The notes: a model not told the origin generated them from the letters alone. DNA of 64,000 nucleotides from Bursaphelenchus xylophilus (GCA_904066235.2 CAJFCV020000006.1:2790001-2854000); one strand, 5' to 3'; shown: positions 31,567-43,960, counted from the stretch's first letter. A program made the numbers and translations.

Positions 31567-31762
31567 TCTGTCGGGAAAATTGTGTGATTCGTCGCGCCTT
31601 GAAATCGCCGGTCACCGCTTTGCAACGGCTAAAATACTTTCCCGACAAAGTAAAAATCAAAAATCGCATCGCCGCCGAGAAACATGTCGTGGCAAAATTA
31701 AGTTGCCTTTTACTTCTGCGACACGATTGGCGCAGAGACATTGTGCGTATTATTTTCCCGAC
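31567..31762. mobile_element. MITE family B, longer variant
   Basis: Starts 'tctgtcgggaaaattgtgtg' and ends 'attattttcccgac'. An extra block around 31600-31660 carries a second internal 'tttcccgaca'. This is probably a nested or rearranged copy. Confidence 0.6.
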
Positions 31763-32229
31763 CCGTTATTTTTCAATATAGAAGACGTTTTCCAGCCAGT
31801 ACTTCTCTTGTTTATGGGATACATTTCTCTCCTTATTAATCACAAAATAGAAATTTTTGCTGCGAGCGGTTGGCTGTATGAGTGAGCACAAAGCGGACAA
31901 AAAATAATAATATTGCACTATGCAACAAACGAAGAGCAGACGCCATAGGGCAAAGAAAGAAAACTCTGTAAAGTTGTGGCACAGATTGAAAGAAGAGATT
32001 TTCGCGATCACACCAGAATGCTATAGCACTCGCGGGCTCTTGAGTTAAGTTTTTTACAACGTGGAAAGAAAATTTTGTCATCCCGCTTCGTTTTTCGCAA
32101 AAAAGTTCATTAAAAGAGCTTCAAATGAAAAGATTTTTTGGGGAATGGGTTAGATTGTTCCATAGTGTTTGTATATGACAAAGTTAAAGGTTCTAGGCCC
32201 AGCAGTTTCCCAGATCCAGGTGGAAAGAA

Positions 32230-32600
32230 AATTTTGTCGACCAGGGGCCGCTATCTAAGTGTTTGCTGAAAATTAGCTGCAAATGGCAGAGCGCAGCTCG
32301 GAAAACAACGTTTCGCAGCTCGAAGTTTCAGCTTGTTATCGAGGTGCGCCCAAACCGCGAGCTGCACCCGTGCAAGTTCTCCGAGCTGCGCCCTATAATT
32401 TTCAGCAACCTTCCAGGGGCCAATGCGCTATCTGAAAGTTTGCTGAAAATCATAGGGCGCAGCTCGGAGAATTTGCACGGGCGCAGCTCGCGTCTTGGGC
32501 GCAACTCGAAAACAAGCCGAAACTTATCTCCGGCGAGCTGCGCCCTACCATTTTCAGCTAACTTTCAGCTAGCGCATTGGCCCCAGATAGCGATTGGCCC
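32230..32600. repeat. Inverted/tandem repeat of GCGCAGCTCG units
   Basis: Contains about eight copies of 'gggcgcagctcg' or its complement, and paired 'ggggccaatgcgctatct' and 'agcgcattggcccc' ends. It is non-coding and G/C-richer than its flanks. Confidence 0.65.
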
Positions 32601-32819
32601 CCGGTATGCATAAACCGTTAGCAGAGCCAATGGCGCGATTCCGGCGACATGCACTGTACGAAAACAAAAGTCCACATTACACTGTGCAATTCTCGGCTTT
32701 TTTGCATAGTGCAATAGGCTTTTTGGGCTTTTTCTGGGTGTCGTCCCACACCCTGGCTTTTTTGCATATTGCACGTCGCCAAAATCACTGCAGCAACTCT
32801 GCGAACGCACCACTAATTC

Positions 32820-33228
32820 CTGACCTCAAACGTCCACCCGCTCAGAGTTCGCATCACGAGTGCGAGCGCAATCTCTCCGACACCCCGCCCGCAGCATTCC
32901 ATCTCCTCGGATTCAGTGAGGCGTTTAAAGCCGAAAGTAATCTTCTTCCTTGCCGGAGGCCAAGAACTCAAAAAATTGAATATCTGATGAGGGCCGCCGC
33001 CAAAGTCACAATTCATATACGAACAAAAGCGGGGCGCAGAACGAAGAGGAGACCATATAACAAAAGCGCCTTCAAGTGGGAACTGAATACATACTTGATG
33101 AGCGGCCGGATAATAACCTCGGGCATGAGCGAGGTCATGGAGAAGAGGAATGGCAATTATTGTGGGAAAAAGAGTCTGACAGACAAATCTGATAATGGGG
33201 ATGATGACATAAGTGGAGAGTAGTATTT
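32820..33228 (-). CDS. Possible membrane-protein exon(s), unidentified
   Basis: This block is less AT-rich and open in several frames. On the minus strand, 33014-33139 reads MTSLMPEVIIRPLIKYVF then a hydrophobic ALLLYGLLFVLRPAFV, and ends near a donor-like gtatatg. Another minus frame upstream gives a hydrophobic YVIIPIIRFVCQTLFPTIIA. Together they could be remnants of a multi-pass membrane gene such as a receptor. The plus strand is also open for 209 codons across this block, so the coding strand is not certain. Function is unknown; it may be a pseudogene. Confidence 0.25.
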
Positions 33229-33292
33229 ATGAGCAAGCGCTTTTGAAAATTTCGGCGAAACAATATTGTGTCTAGCAATTGTATGTGAGCTA

Positions 33293-33524
33293 CAGTGGGG
33301 GCCTGTTCCAGTGGCCAAAAACTTACCATTTTGCATCCAGGAAGCATCAAAGAATGTGGCAAAATACCTCCCTCTCCAAGTGAAAAAACTCCGATTTCAA
33401 AAGCGAGTCCGCTCTTTTTGTGAGGAAAAAAGGCGCACTCTTCAAAACTAAGTCTTTTCACCTTGAGAGGGAAGCATTTTGCCACATTTTTGGATACCTT
33501 CTGGATGCAAAATGGTACGTTTCG
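33293..33524. mobile_element. MITE family C copy, right end missing
   Basis: Begins TA|CAGTGGGGGCCTG. The two arms share 'tttgccacatttttgga' with its complement. The right terminal CACTG is absent. Confidence 0.65.
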
Positions 33525-33759
33525 AAAAATGTTTCTCTATATATTTCTTGTCCTCAACTGTCAGCGCACAAGGCAAAAATCTCGATGATTTTTTTGGAGT
33601 AGTGTCGCATTTGACGACTTCCCAAAGTTGTCGGCACGATTTTACAAGAGAAGTGGGCTAGGGACGACTCTCAGACGTTCTTAAAATTTTACGTAGAGAT
33701 GAAGGACCGCTGATACCATATAGACCACATAGAAGCCCACAAGTTCTTGTCTTGAACGT

Positions 33760-34016
33760 AGAGAGCACTAATGTTTTTTCAAAATTATTTTTTCCGCATA
33801 AAAACAGGCAAAATTTAGCCAAAAGTTTATTTCTCTCTGGCCCCTCTTTTATCAGCGTTTCTCGTACTCTCTCGTCAGCAAAGGTCGTTCAATATCTCGG
33901 CTGCGCCTGCAAAGCGCGAGCTAATATTTTCAGGAATTGATATGCGGCCTGTACCCGACGTGTGTGCAAAAACTTAAAGCAAATATGAGCGTCGCATATG
34001 GACAACTTTCCTTGTA
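33760..34016. mobile_element. Partial family A relative
   Basis: Contains the 'ctcgtcagcaaaggtcg' and 'gcaaagcgcgagctaata' blocks, and ends in the family-like 'gacaactttccttgta'. Confidence 0.5.
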
Positions 34017-34520
34017 AATTTGAACAAAAATCAGCTCACTTTGCCAAGCGGGTTTTATCGTATACATATTCGGAAAAGTCCTATAAGAACAAAAACATTC
34101 AATAATTTTAGCGTCCCAAAATATCCGATAAATTGGTATTTTCCTCCCTCAAAGTGCCAACGAATCCTCAAGAAATCATCCGCGGCAGGGGTGTCTAATT
34201 TCGTCCAAGACACGAAAATTGCTCGGAGAAAGCGATAAAAATGCTCGGCCCGAGGGGCGAAGAAAGTCATGACATTTGATATCCATTCGACGGTATATTT
34301 TCAGGTTTCCGGCATTAGTGGAGGCCTATCTGGAAGGGGAGAGAATTTTTGGGTATCGGTTATAAAAAGAGGAGAATAGGGAAAACAACTGTGAAGGAGA
34401 AAAGAATGGCCAATGAAAACAAAAAAAATGCAAATTTCTCTTTAACAATGGAAGCGCAGAAGCGCTCCAAGTGCAACCCAGATTTTCATTAAACTTGGCA
34501 AATTTAGACGATATTTTGTT

Positions 34521-34678
34521 ATTAGTCTGTCTCTGTCGGGAAAGTAATGAGGATAATTTCGCTTCGCCGATCGTGTCGCTGAAGTCAAAGACAATTTGAT
34601 CTTGCCGCGACACAATTCATTTTCTTGATGCGATTTTTGATGCGACAGAGCGCTCATTATTTTCCCGACAGTCTGATA
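34521..34678. mobile_element. MITE family B copy
   Basis: Framed by 'gtctctgtcgggaaagtaat' and 'cattattttcccgacagtct', with the typical 'cgctgaagtcaaagacaa' core. Confidence 0.7.
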
Positions 34679-34869
34679 AGACGCTGGAAAGATTCTTAGC
34701 TTGTTCCAGGGGCGAAGCTGACTAAAAATTCACACATGTAAAAAATTACCTTGTCCCCCTTATCATTTTTTTCTTCGACCTAGGCCTGGCGAGTATGTAG
34801 AAAATTTACCTTGCCACCCTTTACCACCCCCTAGCTACGCCCTGGCTTGCGCTCTGCGGAGACGACCGA

Positions 34870-35310
34870 GATTTAGATTTTTTGGCCTAACGTTGGCAAA
34901 AATGTGGATTCTTTTTGCGAATTTTCGAATCAAAAGTTTCATGCCTATTTCTACAGTAGAAGGTAAAGTTTCCACAAAAAAAATAATTTTTTCCGCACCA
35001 AACTGGCAAAAATATGGCCAAAAAATGCCTTTTTTCTCCAACCGCTCTCCACGTTTTGCGTACTCCCTCGGCGCAAAAGATGGTTGAATATCTCAATATC
35101 TCGGCTGGGCTTGCCAAGCGCGAGCTAAAACTTTCAAAAATTGATATGTGGCCTTTGCCCATATTGTGTGCAATATCTTGGACAGCTCTGTGAAGTGCGA
35201 CCTAAAATTTTTAAAATTTTCAGAAATTGATATTTACCACGCCTAGCCCCGAGGTCTGTACAAGATTTTAAAAAAATATGAGCATCCAACTTGAGACAGT
35301 TCCTTGAAAA
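34870..35310. mobile_element. Diverged family A relative
   Basis: Includes 'ccgctctccacgttttgcg', 'gcgcgagctaaaactttc' and a terminal 'catccaacttgagacagttc'. It is eroded and non-coding. Confidence 0.5.
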
Positions 35311-35655
35311 AAAATAATCTTATTCTTCCATAAAAGACCCTTTCCCTATTCGGATAACCCATCAAAAATGGCCAAGTATGATATTTTGGAGGGCCGAAAC
35401 ACGCATAGGATTAGAGGCTCGATTCTGTGATTTATTCATTTTTTTGGGCCCAAAAAGAAATGAAAAATATGTTTTCGGATTGAAGGAACAGTTTGAAGAG
35501 AGGGGCAACTTAATCGGGTGATAAATCAGGCCAACGGGTAATTAATTTTATTTCACTTTAAGATTGCGGATAAAGAGAAGAGTCTAATGGGGAAAAAGGC
35601 AAAGAATTATCCAAATTACAAGCCGGCTGTACTCTTTTCGCAATTAGGGGAAGTA

Positions 35656-36050
35656 CAGGGTGGTTCAGCCGAAGCTTCCATTCTTATTTCAAGAATTTCT
35701 AGATTTGGTGCCTCGCCGGATTGAAATATGCTTTTTAGGCACTTGCTACTTCTGTGAACCTTACCTTTTTTAAAAATTTTCATCGAATTTGAATTTTAAG
35801 CCAAGTCCGAGAAACTCAATTGAAAATCATTCCAAAAATTTTGTAAGTTTCACCGATTTCGGGCTCCAAAATTTGGAATGAAAATGTCAAAGGTCAGTAC
35901 GGGGGTATCCTTGAACTTGGGCCTGTCATATTTGGTGGACAAAAAAAGGGGAACCTCAGCTTCAATTTGATATAAATTTTATAAAAATTGGTGCATTATC
36001 GGCGGAGAAATACTTGAAATAAGGATGGAAGCTTCGGCTGAACCACCCTG
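35656..36050. mobile_element. TA-flanked MITE ending CAGGGTGGTTC
   Basis: 395 bp between TA dinucleotides. The inverted ends 'cagggtggttcagccgaagc' and its complement extend about 40 bases, and the interior is unique. It is non-coding. The TA flank fits Tc1/mariner mobilisation. Confidence 0.75.
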
Positions 36051-36140
36051 TATTTCAGGTGAGGAGAAAATTGATTACAAAGGAAGTGCTCGAAGAACGA
36101 TGGTGAGATTGTAAGAAATACTGCTCGTCTGTGACTAATA

Positions 36141-36352
36141 CAGTAGAGGACCTGATCCAGTGACAAACAACGCACCATTTTGCAACCGGGAAGTATCAAA
36201 AATGTGGCAAAATGCTTCCTCTCCAAGTATAGAAACTCCGATTTCAAAAGCACGCCCGCTCTTTTTGTGAAAGCGCTCTTCAGGACAGAGTCTTTTAACT
36301 TGGAGAAGGAGGCATTTTGATACATTTTTTGATGCTTCCCGGATGGAAACGC
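36141..36352. mobile_element. MITE family C, truncated on the right
   Basis: Starts after TA with CAGTAGAGGACCTGATCC and contains both 'gtggcaaaatgcttcctc' and its partial complement. It lacks the terminal CACTG. Confidence 0.6.
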
Positions 36353-36532
36353 TTTAGGCCGATTTTTACTGGAGAAGGCAGCGCCCTCACAAAAAAACGT
36401 TTTTTTTTGGGCGAGACGGGCAAAAATCACGGTCAAAAAGCGCTTTTTTCTTCGGCCACTCTCTGCACTTTCTATGCTCTATAAAGACTTTTCTTTTCAT
36501 TTTTCCAATAAAAATGCTCCAAATTCAAAAAT

Positions 36533-38280
36533 TTAACCAAGTTTAATGCTTTTTACACTTTTTTCATCGGGATGCCGATCAAAATACCAGTCAGTTTCGG
36601 TGTTGTCATCGACCCACTTCTGGAAGATGACACTGACCGATTGGGCGTAGTAATACGTGTTGAAGATGAGTGAGATCCACCAAATAAAGGCCATTCGGGA
36701 GGATTCGAAGGTGCGGCAAAGGTCCTGGTGCATTTGAATGGGGCCTTGGCTGAAAAAATGGGGGATAAAATACGATCAAATTTTTGGTCGTTGCATGCAT
36801 GAAGAAGGCTGGGAGAAGGCTTAATTAAGAGAAATATTAAGATTGATTGGGTCCTAGGATAGCTTATAACTTATTTCGAGGTATTTTACATATACTCACA
36901 TCAATAACATCTAGATAAAATGTACGGATCTTCTTTTTTTGCCGCAAATTTAAGTCTTTTTTATGTTACAATAGCTCAAGGGTCAAGCAAAATAAAGTTG
37001 CCAACAGCTGAAATTAGAAAAATTGGTCGTATTATAAGCCTCCGCCGAGCCTTCGCCGAGCCTCCGCCGTGTATCCAACGGGTTTGCTAGGCCTCCTAGG
37101 GGCTTGCTAAAACCTTTTTTTGGGATCTGTGCCTGTAATGCGCCTTGTATGGCTTGATTTTTGCGTTGATCCGAACTGTCATCGACTCAAAAAGTCAAGA
37201 CTTGGAAGTTTTCCAAAATAATTTTTTTCCCAAAAAAATGAAAAAATTCCAATTTTTACCTGCAAATTGCATAGACGATCCGGAATTGGAAGAGGATCCA
37301 GACGATCAAACAGACAAACTCAATCTGGTCCTCGAACATTTCGCTGGCCGGCTTGGGCAGGCTCCATTCCTGGACTGGACGAAGTCTCCGTCTTCGGATG
37401 CCAAACTCCCATTTGCAGATCTCACAGCGCTGAAAAAATCGGATAAAAATTTTCAATTTTGCTATGCAACATTTTGCCATGGGGTTTTTTCCGAGAGTTC
37501 GATAAAACTCGTCGCAAATTAAGGCTTCAAAAGGAATGGGTGAGGTGATAACCGCATAAATTTATTTTTTTCTCTGTTCTTTTTGTTATTCAAGCTTAAA
37601 ATTAGAGTCATCAAATTTGTAGCTTAGCAAAAATAGGGGTCTGGTTCCAGGCTCCGGGATTTTTCACTTTTTGAAAAACCGTTTTTTATTCCTGTTATTT
37701 CTGCATAGTGCTAGCTGAAAATTTTGTATGTAGACCATTGAATACAATGGTCTTGATTTACGCCAAGTTTCATTGAATTATAAGCATTGGCTTTTGAGAA
37801 TTTTGGCTTCAAAATATTCAGAAAAAACTTGAATTTTTCAAATTTTTCGACCTAAAAATCTCCATCGTTCCGGCTAAATGCAAGTTATAAGTTTCACACA
37901 CACTTTAGAGGGCTCTAATCTAAATTTCCACCAATTTTCATCACAATCCGTGCATCAGACACCGAGCATTTCCCCTTTCCTTTTATCTATCTCACAACAA
38001 ACCTTACATAATTGGCTTTAATCACCTGTCTTTCCCACAAAAACATAATAAAAATTCGCCCAAAAAAATCTGTTTCAACATCAAAAACATTGCGGCAACG
38101 TACCTTCTTCCCCGACGCATTCAGCCACTCTTTCATGCAGCGCCGATGCACCTTGCCTTGGGTCCCACTGCAGCGGCAGGGACGGACCATTTCGGCGGGC
38201 CCGTCCTCCTCCAGGCAGATCCGACATACCGGGATCTGCTCGCTGAGCAGGGCCGTTCGTGTGGAGCTCTCCGACTGCAT
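36533..38280 (-). CDS. MARCH-type (RING-CH) membrane E3 ubiquitin ligase
   Basis: Three minus-strand exons (38104-38280, 37260-37429, 36533-36749) join in phase to 187 residues. The RING-CH domain is complete with C4HC3 order: Cys19, Cys22, Cys35, Cys37, His45, Cys48, Cys61 and Cys64. The exon 1/2 junction falls just before Cys61. It is followed by the family's basic linker and PVQEW, then two membrane segments near 95-115 and 135-158. This is the MARCH2/3-like layout, in which the ligase ubiquitinates membrane cargo from an endomembrane site. It is shorter than usual for the vertebrate proteins. The start is the first ATG before the RING. It lies 1.46 kb downstream of the PAQR stop on the same strand; co-transcription is possible but unproven. 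Confidence 0.9.
37430..38103. other. MARCH intron 1, eroded repeats
   Basis: This 674-base intron holds AT-rich sequence and a weak family A-like tail ('gtttcacacacacttta' to 'gagcatttccccttt'). No other gene is seen. Confidence 0.4.
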
Positions 38281-39083
38281 CGCGCTCTTATCAGCGCCCA
38301 CCGATTTTGCGAACGAAAAAACACAATGAGAAAACACAAATTTTTTGAGAGGAGGGGAATTTTTATTTCCTCCAGAAAACGCATTTTTTCTCATTTTCGG
38401 AAAAAACAAACATGATATGATAATTTCGTGTGCTGGGTGGAGTACAATGGGTGTGATTTTGGGGCACAAGAATAGCCCGAACACCGCACAAACTTTCCCG
38501 TTTTGGGGGGATTAAGCCGCTTTGTGAGTAAATCAGTGTTTAGCAACGGGACCCAGCGTGGTCGCACCCAAAACATAAAAAAATTGAGGATGAAACTGGG
38601 TCAGCGTCGCGAGATTACGAGATGCTGTTGAAAACCATCGAACAGGTGAGGAAATAGAAAAAAAGTCCAGTTTGTTTTCGGAAAAAAAGCAAAATTTTTT
38701 CAAAATCTGTTTATCCGATTTTTAATATGTTGACGGTTTATGAGAGCCTATACTTCAAAGTATGCAGTATTCTAAAATAAAGAAAATAGGCTTACAAAAA
38801 AGTGACCGGTTTTGCCAAAAAACCGGTTTTGACAAAAATTTTCCCAGTACTTTTACGCCTTTTGAGGACATTCGAAAATAGTGAGGGTTCGGGTGCTTGG
38901 AAAAAATTTGTTCACTGAAATAGGTTGTAGGACTTTTTGTCAAAACTAATTGCTAAAGGTATGTGTGTACATACGAAGCTAACCAAACTTTTACATATAT
39001 AATCAAAGAGACGCATCAATTACTGCAAGCAGAGCCGATATATTTAATGATCTTTGACGCCGCGGGAGTACGTGAAACACATA
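38281..39083. other. Spacer between PAQR and MARCH genes
   Basis: No exon is recognised. Around 38420-38580 the sequence is less AT-rich and may hold 5' sequence of the MARCH transcript. The rest is AT-rich. Confidence 0.4.
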
Positions 39084-39568
39084 CCGTCAGCGGCCTAATC
39101 TAGTGGCAAAAAACGCAACATTTTGCATCCGGGAAGTATCAAAAATGTGGCAAAATGCTTCCCTCTCCAAGTGAAAAAACTTCGCTTTGAAGGGTGCACC
39201 CTTACAAAAAGAGCGGGCGCCGGAGTTCTTTTAGAAACCGGAGTTTTTTCACTTACAGATTTTTTGTAGAAACATTATTCTTTACGGTTGAAATAGGCAT
39301 GAAACTTTTCGTGCCGAAATTCGGCAAAAAGTCCCAAATTTTCGCCGACTTTCGATCTAAAAATCTCGGTTGTTTCTGCAAAGCGCGAGCTAGGATTCCC
39401 GCATATATCTTAGAAAAAATTATTCTAAATTTGTGCCAAGTTTCATCAAAATCTGAGCGTCACACTTCAAGTACTTCCCTTGTTAGAAAAGGAAGCATTT
39501 TGCTACACTTTTGATACCTCCCGGATGGAAAATGATACGTTTCTGCCATTGGATCAGGCCTCCCACTG
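39084..39568. mobile_element. MITE family C carrying half of a family A element
   Basis: Outer ends CGTCAGCGGCCTAATC and GGCCTCCCACTG beside TA belong to family C. The middle (about 39258-39487) is the right half of family A, ending 'acttcaagtacttcccttg'. Family A therefore landed inside family C and later lost its left half. Confidence 0.6.
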
Positions 39569-39737
39569 TAAGGCTCTCAAGAATTAATATATGGCCTGTT
39601 AGTTCAAGGCTGTATTAATACTTTCAATCTGTGCAACACTCCTCCAAAAAGTACATAAATAATTCGAGTTTACTCTCAAGAATACCCATAACATCTAACA
39701 ACAATCTAAACAAATTGAGAACACATTTCGTATGCTT

Positions 39738-42700
39738 CTATATACTTTCCGGGTCGGGCAAACAAACAGTCCCATTCTGCGTCCGCTGCCACATCTCGTA
39801 CAGCCCGTACAGGAAGGAGCCGGCTCCGCAGACGGTCAGAATGTGCATGATCTGATGGGAGTGCCCAAATATGTCGAAATAGCCGGGCTTCCATCGCTCC
39901 GGCAGCTGCAGACAGTAGAAAATGAGGCCAGTCCCGCTGAAGAAGAGGTTGGCGAGGAGCCAGAAAAGGCCGGCGTATTGGAACGCGTAGTCCAAGCCGC
40001 TTTGGTAGATCACGTGGAGGAGCGGGATGATGACTGGAAAGAGGGGATTTTAGAGGAGAAAAAGTGTGAAACATGATTTTTTTCCAGGATTATAGGCGTA
40101 TGAAAGAGGAGAACTACTTGTAAAAAGTTACTGCATTATTTATACCAAGGATAGCACAATATTTCTATTAAAAAAATTATTTTTTCCCTGCAAAAATGGC
40201 ATATCTGTCCCTGACAAAAATATAGTCAAAAAGTCCTTTTTTTCTCTAACCGCTCTCCGCATTTCGCGGACTCTTTCGCCGGAAAAGATGGTTGAAAATC
40301 TTGACTGCCCTCGCCAAGATATTCGAAGCGTAAGCTAAAATTTACAGGCCTTGACAAGATGGAACCTCTCTATAACAAACCTCCATACAACGAAAACTCA
40401 CTATAACGAACATTTTCAATTATCCTAAAATTCAATTTAAGAGCAAAATGAACCCCCGTACAACTTAACCCTTTTATAAAAGACAATTTTTTGATTTTTG
40501 GCCTTGAAGTCGTTATACAGAGGTTTCACTATACGTAAATATTCGCCAGTCTTCCTCAATAAAAAATGATTATTTTTAGGCTAGTCTTCAAATATTTTTT
40601 TGACTTTTCAAATACCCCTCAACTTACTGCTCAGCCCGAGTCCCGAGAAGACGAGCGCCCGCAACGGCCGGTACTTCGGCGCCGCAAATCGATCCAAAAA
40701 CGACACAATGAAAGCGCCCATACTCAAAACACCAATTTGTACAATATAGATCCACATGTAGGTTCGTTGACAATAAAACGCGTAATAGGTCCAGGGAATG
40801 AACGAGCTGCACATTGAAAGGATTACGCCGCAGTAATCAAGTCTGAAATATGAAATTTAAAAATGGGATTTTTTGGAAAAATAGGCGGAAATATGCAGTT
40901 AAAAATTTGGAAAAATAAGAAAAAATATAAAAAAAAAAATTTTTTATTAAATTCGAAAAATCGGAAAAAATCTTTTTAATTAAAAAAAATATTTAAAAAA
41001 TAACTTTTTTTAAAATCCGAAAAAAATTTTTTTTTTAAATAAAAAAAAATAAAAAAAATGTATTTCATCAACTTACTTAATAACGGTCCGAAAAATCCGC
41101 TCGGAATGACAGTGGACGGCATGGAAAACGGTCGAAAACAGGAGACAAGTGATTATACCCACAAAAAATATCATAAAGATCAGCTGATTCTCGAAAGATT
41201 GAGTGATTGGTGCACCGAGGAAGACAAACATTGCCGTTATGAACATTAAAGCACCTGAAAATTTGGTAAAAATGTAAAAAAATGGAGAAACAATTTAGAA
41301 AATTGTAACAGTTTAAAAAAATTTTTTAATTTTTGGGTAAAAAATTGAAAAAATCAATTTTTAGACTGTTTTTAGCAAAAACCTCGAAAAGTATCCAAAG
41401 GTATCCAAAAGTGTCAAAAGGTATCAAAAAGTATCCAAATGTAGCAAAAAGTATCCAAACGTATCCAAAACCGTCAAAAAGTAGCAAAAAGTGTCCAACA
41501 GTACCAGAAAGTGTCCAAAAGTATCAAAAAGTATCCAAAAGTATTAAAAATCTCAAGCAAAATTTCACTCACCAACTAAATGCGACCAAATATTCATCGT
41601 CTCGGTGTGGAAGCATCCCACACTCCGCAAACATTTTGTCATGCAATATAGAGGAGGTCGATGATTATGAAGCAGGTATTCATTGTCTTTCAGCCATTCC
41701 GGCAACTCTTCGTACGAGCAGAGCTGAAAATTCTGGCTCGTCTTGCCGATGAATTTGGTGCTCTCGGATGGCTCTTGGATGGAGACGGTCGGGGTGTAGA
41801 TACTGCCTCCTTCCTGTAAAAAATGGCCAGTCATTGTTGTTGTTGACGATTTGAGGAAACGACCGAGATTTTTGGTAAGAAATTTAGAAAAATTTTTTTG
41901 CGATTTTTTGGCATGAAAAACTTTATAGCTATTTTTTACTGTAGAGGGCAATGATTCCGCAAAAAAGTAATTTTTTGGCATAAAACTGGCAGAGATATAG
42001 CAAAAAAGTGTTTTTTTGCCTTTCTTTGGCCGCTCTCCGCGTTTCGCGTACTCTTTCGGTGGTAAAGATCGTTCGATATCTCGGCAGCGCCCGTAAGTTG
42101 GAGGCTAAAAATTTTAGGGATTCATAAGTGCTCAAGGAGAAACGGCTGTGCAAAATTAAAAGAAAATCGAAGCCTAGGGTAGCCTAAAAATAACCTTTAC
42201 AAGACGATAGGTACCCCAAAAATAAGCCATACAAAACGATCACTTTTGAGGATTTTTTTTAATTTCAAGGCAAATTGCAAGGCAAAATATTTAAGAAATC
42301 ACCTAGCCTTCTAATCATACGAAAAAAACCTGCAAATCAATTTTTAAACTGTTTTTAACAAATGTATCCAAAAGTATCAAAAGGTATCCAAAAGTTTCAA
42401 AAAATATCCAAAAATATCAAAAAGCGACCAACGCTATTCAAAAGTACCAAAAAGTGTCCAACATATGTATTTATAAGTCTGTCGGGAAAATAATGAGCAC
42501 AATTTCGCTTTGCCAATCTTGTCGCTAAAGTGAAAGCAATTTGCTTTTTTCGACGCAATTTATTTTCTCGGCGATCCGATTTTCGATGCGACATTGCGCT
42601 CAATAATTCAGACGCTCAATATGACAGCATAATAAATCAAACGTGATCTTTGGTGCCCTCCAAATTCGTAATGCAACCACCCAATTATGCGGATTACTCA

Positions 42701-42761
42701 CGCTTTCCACACTCTCGACCTGACTGAGTCGCTTCAGGCTGTTCGGAACCTCAGTTTCCAT
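39738..42761 (-). CDS. PAQR family membrane protein (adiponectin receptor-like)
   Basis: Minus-strand exons 42702-42761 (or from 42821), 41573-41813, 41077-41254, 40628-40842 and 39738-40033 join in phase, giving about 329 residues from the ATG at 42761. PAQR proteins are seven-pass membrane proteins with a zinc site; the AdipoR branch controls membrane lipid and energy homeostasis. Diagnostic stretches are LPEWLKDNEYLLHNHRPP, 'HTETMNIWSHLVG', 'FSTVFHAVHCHSE' (zinc His) and 'GHSHQIMHIL' (two further zinc His). LDYCG follows the third exon junction. The exon at 42702-42821 is open upstream of the ATG and has a ttcag acceptor at its edge, so either the transcript is trans-spliced there or an unseen 5' exon exists. 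The short C-terminus ends PDPESI. Confidence 0.9.
41385..41556. repeat. Tandem array of GTATCCAAAA-type units
   Basis: About 16 degenerate 10-11 bp units ('gtatccaaaagtatcaaaaa') lie in a PAQR intron. A smaller block with the same unit lies at 42360-42460 in the next intron upstream. Confidence 0.75.
41840..42160. mobile_element. Diverged family A relative in a PAQR intron
   Basis: Carries 'ggccgctctccgcgtttcg' and a 'tcgatatctcggcagcgcc' block. Both ends are eroded. Confidence 0.5.
42475..42606. mobile_element. MITE family B, truncated right end
   Basis: Begins 'aagtctgtcgggaaaataat' and retains 'gcgacattgcgctca', but the closing 'ttttcccgacag' is lost. Confidence 0.6.
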
Positions 42762-42821
42762 CCTCCACTTTCCACCCAAAGCCCGGCCCAAAAAGCCCGA
42801 AAAGTCGAGAAGGCCAACTCT

Positions 42822-43823
42822 CTGAAATCGGGATGGTAAATACACACAGGTACGGTACCTTCTCGGTGCATATTATGGCATTTTCAGGACTTGCACGAAC
42901 GAGCACGTTGTATGTAAAGGGAGTGTAAAAAACACCGGAAAAACGTATGAGGGCTATTCAGAGGAAGGAGCTATATATATAATGTAATGTAATAGACCAA
43001 AAGTTGTTTTTACTCGATTAACAAGGTTCATGTTGAGTTCATACATACACATATATCTACTTCCTCCTAACTAGGGAAGTGTACATACAAACCTCACCAA
43101 ATGATAAGTGACATACGTCATTGAAGAGCCCTTGAAAAATGGTACAAGGTGTAGTTTTCATTTTTTGCAGAATACCTTTCCGGCGTACTGTAAACTGTTC
43201 TATTTTTAGGTCATTTTGAAACAAAAATCCTTCTTTCTTTTGAGCTAGTAAGGCCGCAAATCAATTACTGAAAATTTATCTCGAGCTTTCTCGGGGAAGG
43301 CGAGATATTCAACAATCTTTTCCGGTGAGAAAGTACACGAAATGCGGAGAGCGTTCAAAGAGAAAACAGAACCGTTTTTTGATCGTATCTTTGCCAATGT
43401 CGCGTTGAAAAACTTGATTTTTTGGTGGAAAAGTCGGCATTACTTATGAATTTGAAATTTCTTCAAGAGAGTTCACTAAATGCAGGGAATAATCATAGAA
43501 AAAAATCGTTTTTGGCTATATCTCGGCCAAGCTCAGACTGGAAAAAATGATTTTTTTGAAAGTTAATTATTTATATAGAGATGATGCTGAAAGCTTTTCA
43601 TCCAAAAGTTTCGAAAAACCGTCGAATTCTCATCCATTTTCAACCAAAAAATCCCGGATGGCTCGACAAATTTTAAGCTCGTTTTTAACAGTTTTACTTG
43701 GCAATTCTTTTCTGAGAATTGAAGGAGATTGTAATTGAAAAGAGGCTACAATTTCTCTACTAAATAACCTGATATCTTGAGGGTGTGGGACAAACTTTTT
43801 TTTGCTACAAAGCCTTATAATTA
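42822..43823. other. Intergenic region upstream of PAQR
   Basis: Mostly AT-rich with an eroded family A piece near 43290-43400 ('gtgagaaagtacacgaaat'). It may contain the PAQR promoter; no specific element is recognised. Confidence 0.4.
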
Positions 43824-43960
43824 TCAGCCTGTCGGGAAAGTAATGAGCGCTCAGTGGCATCGAAAATCGCCGCTGAGAAAATGAAAAGTGTTGCGGCAAA
43901 ATCAAATTGCTTTTCACTTCAGCGACGCCTTTAGCGCTCACTGCTTCCCTGATATTATAA
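43824..43960. mobile_element. MITE family B, decayed right end
   Basis: Starts 'tatcagcctgtcgggaaagt' and ends 'gcgctcactgcttccctgat', showing several substitutions in the right terminus. Confidence 0.55.

Noticed and set aside
32594..33223. 209-codon plus-strand frame
   Set aside because: No domain or signal and an odd basic composition. The opposite strand gives hydrophobic, more protein-like segments, so I could not support this strand.
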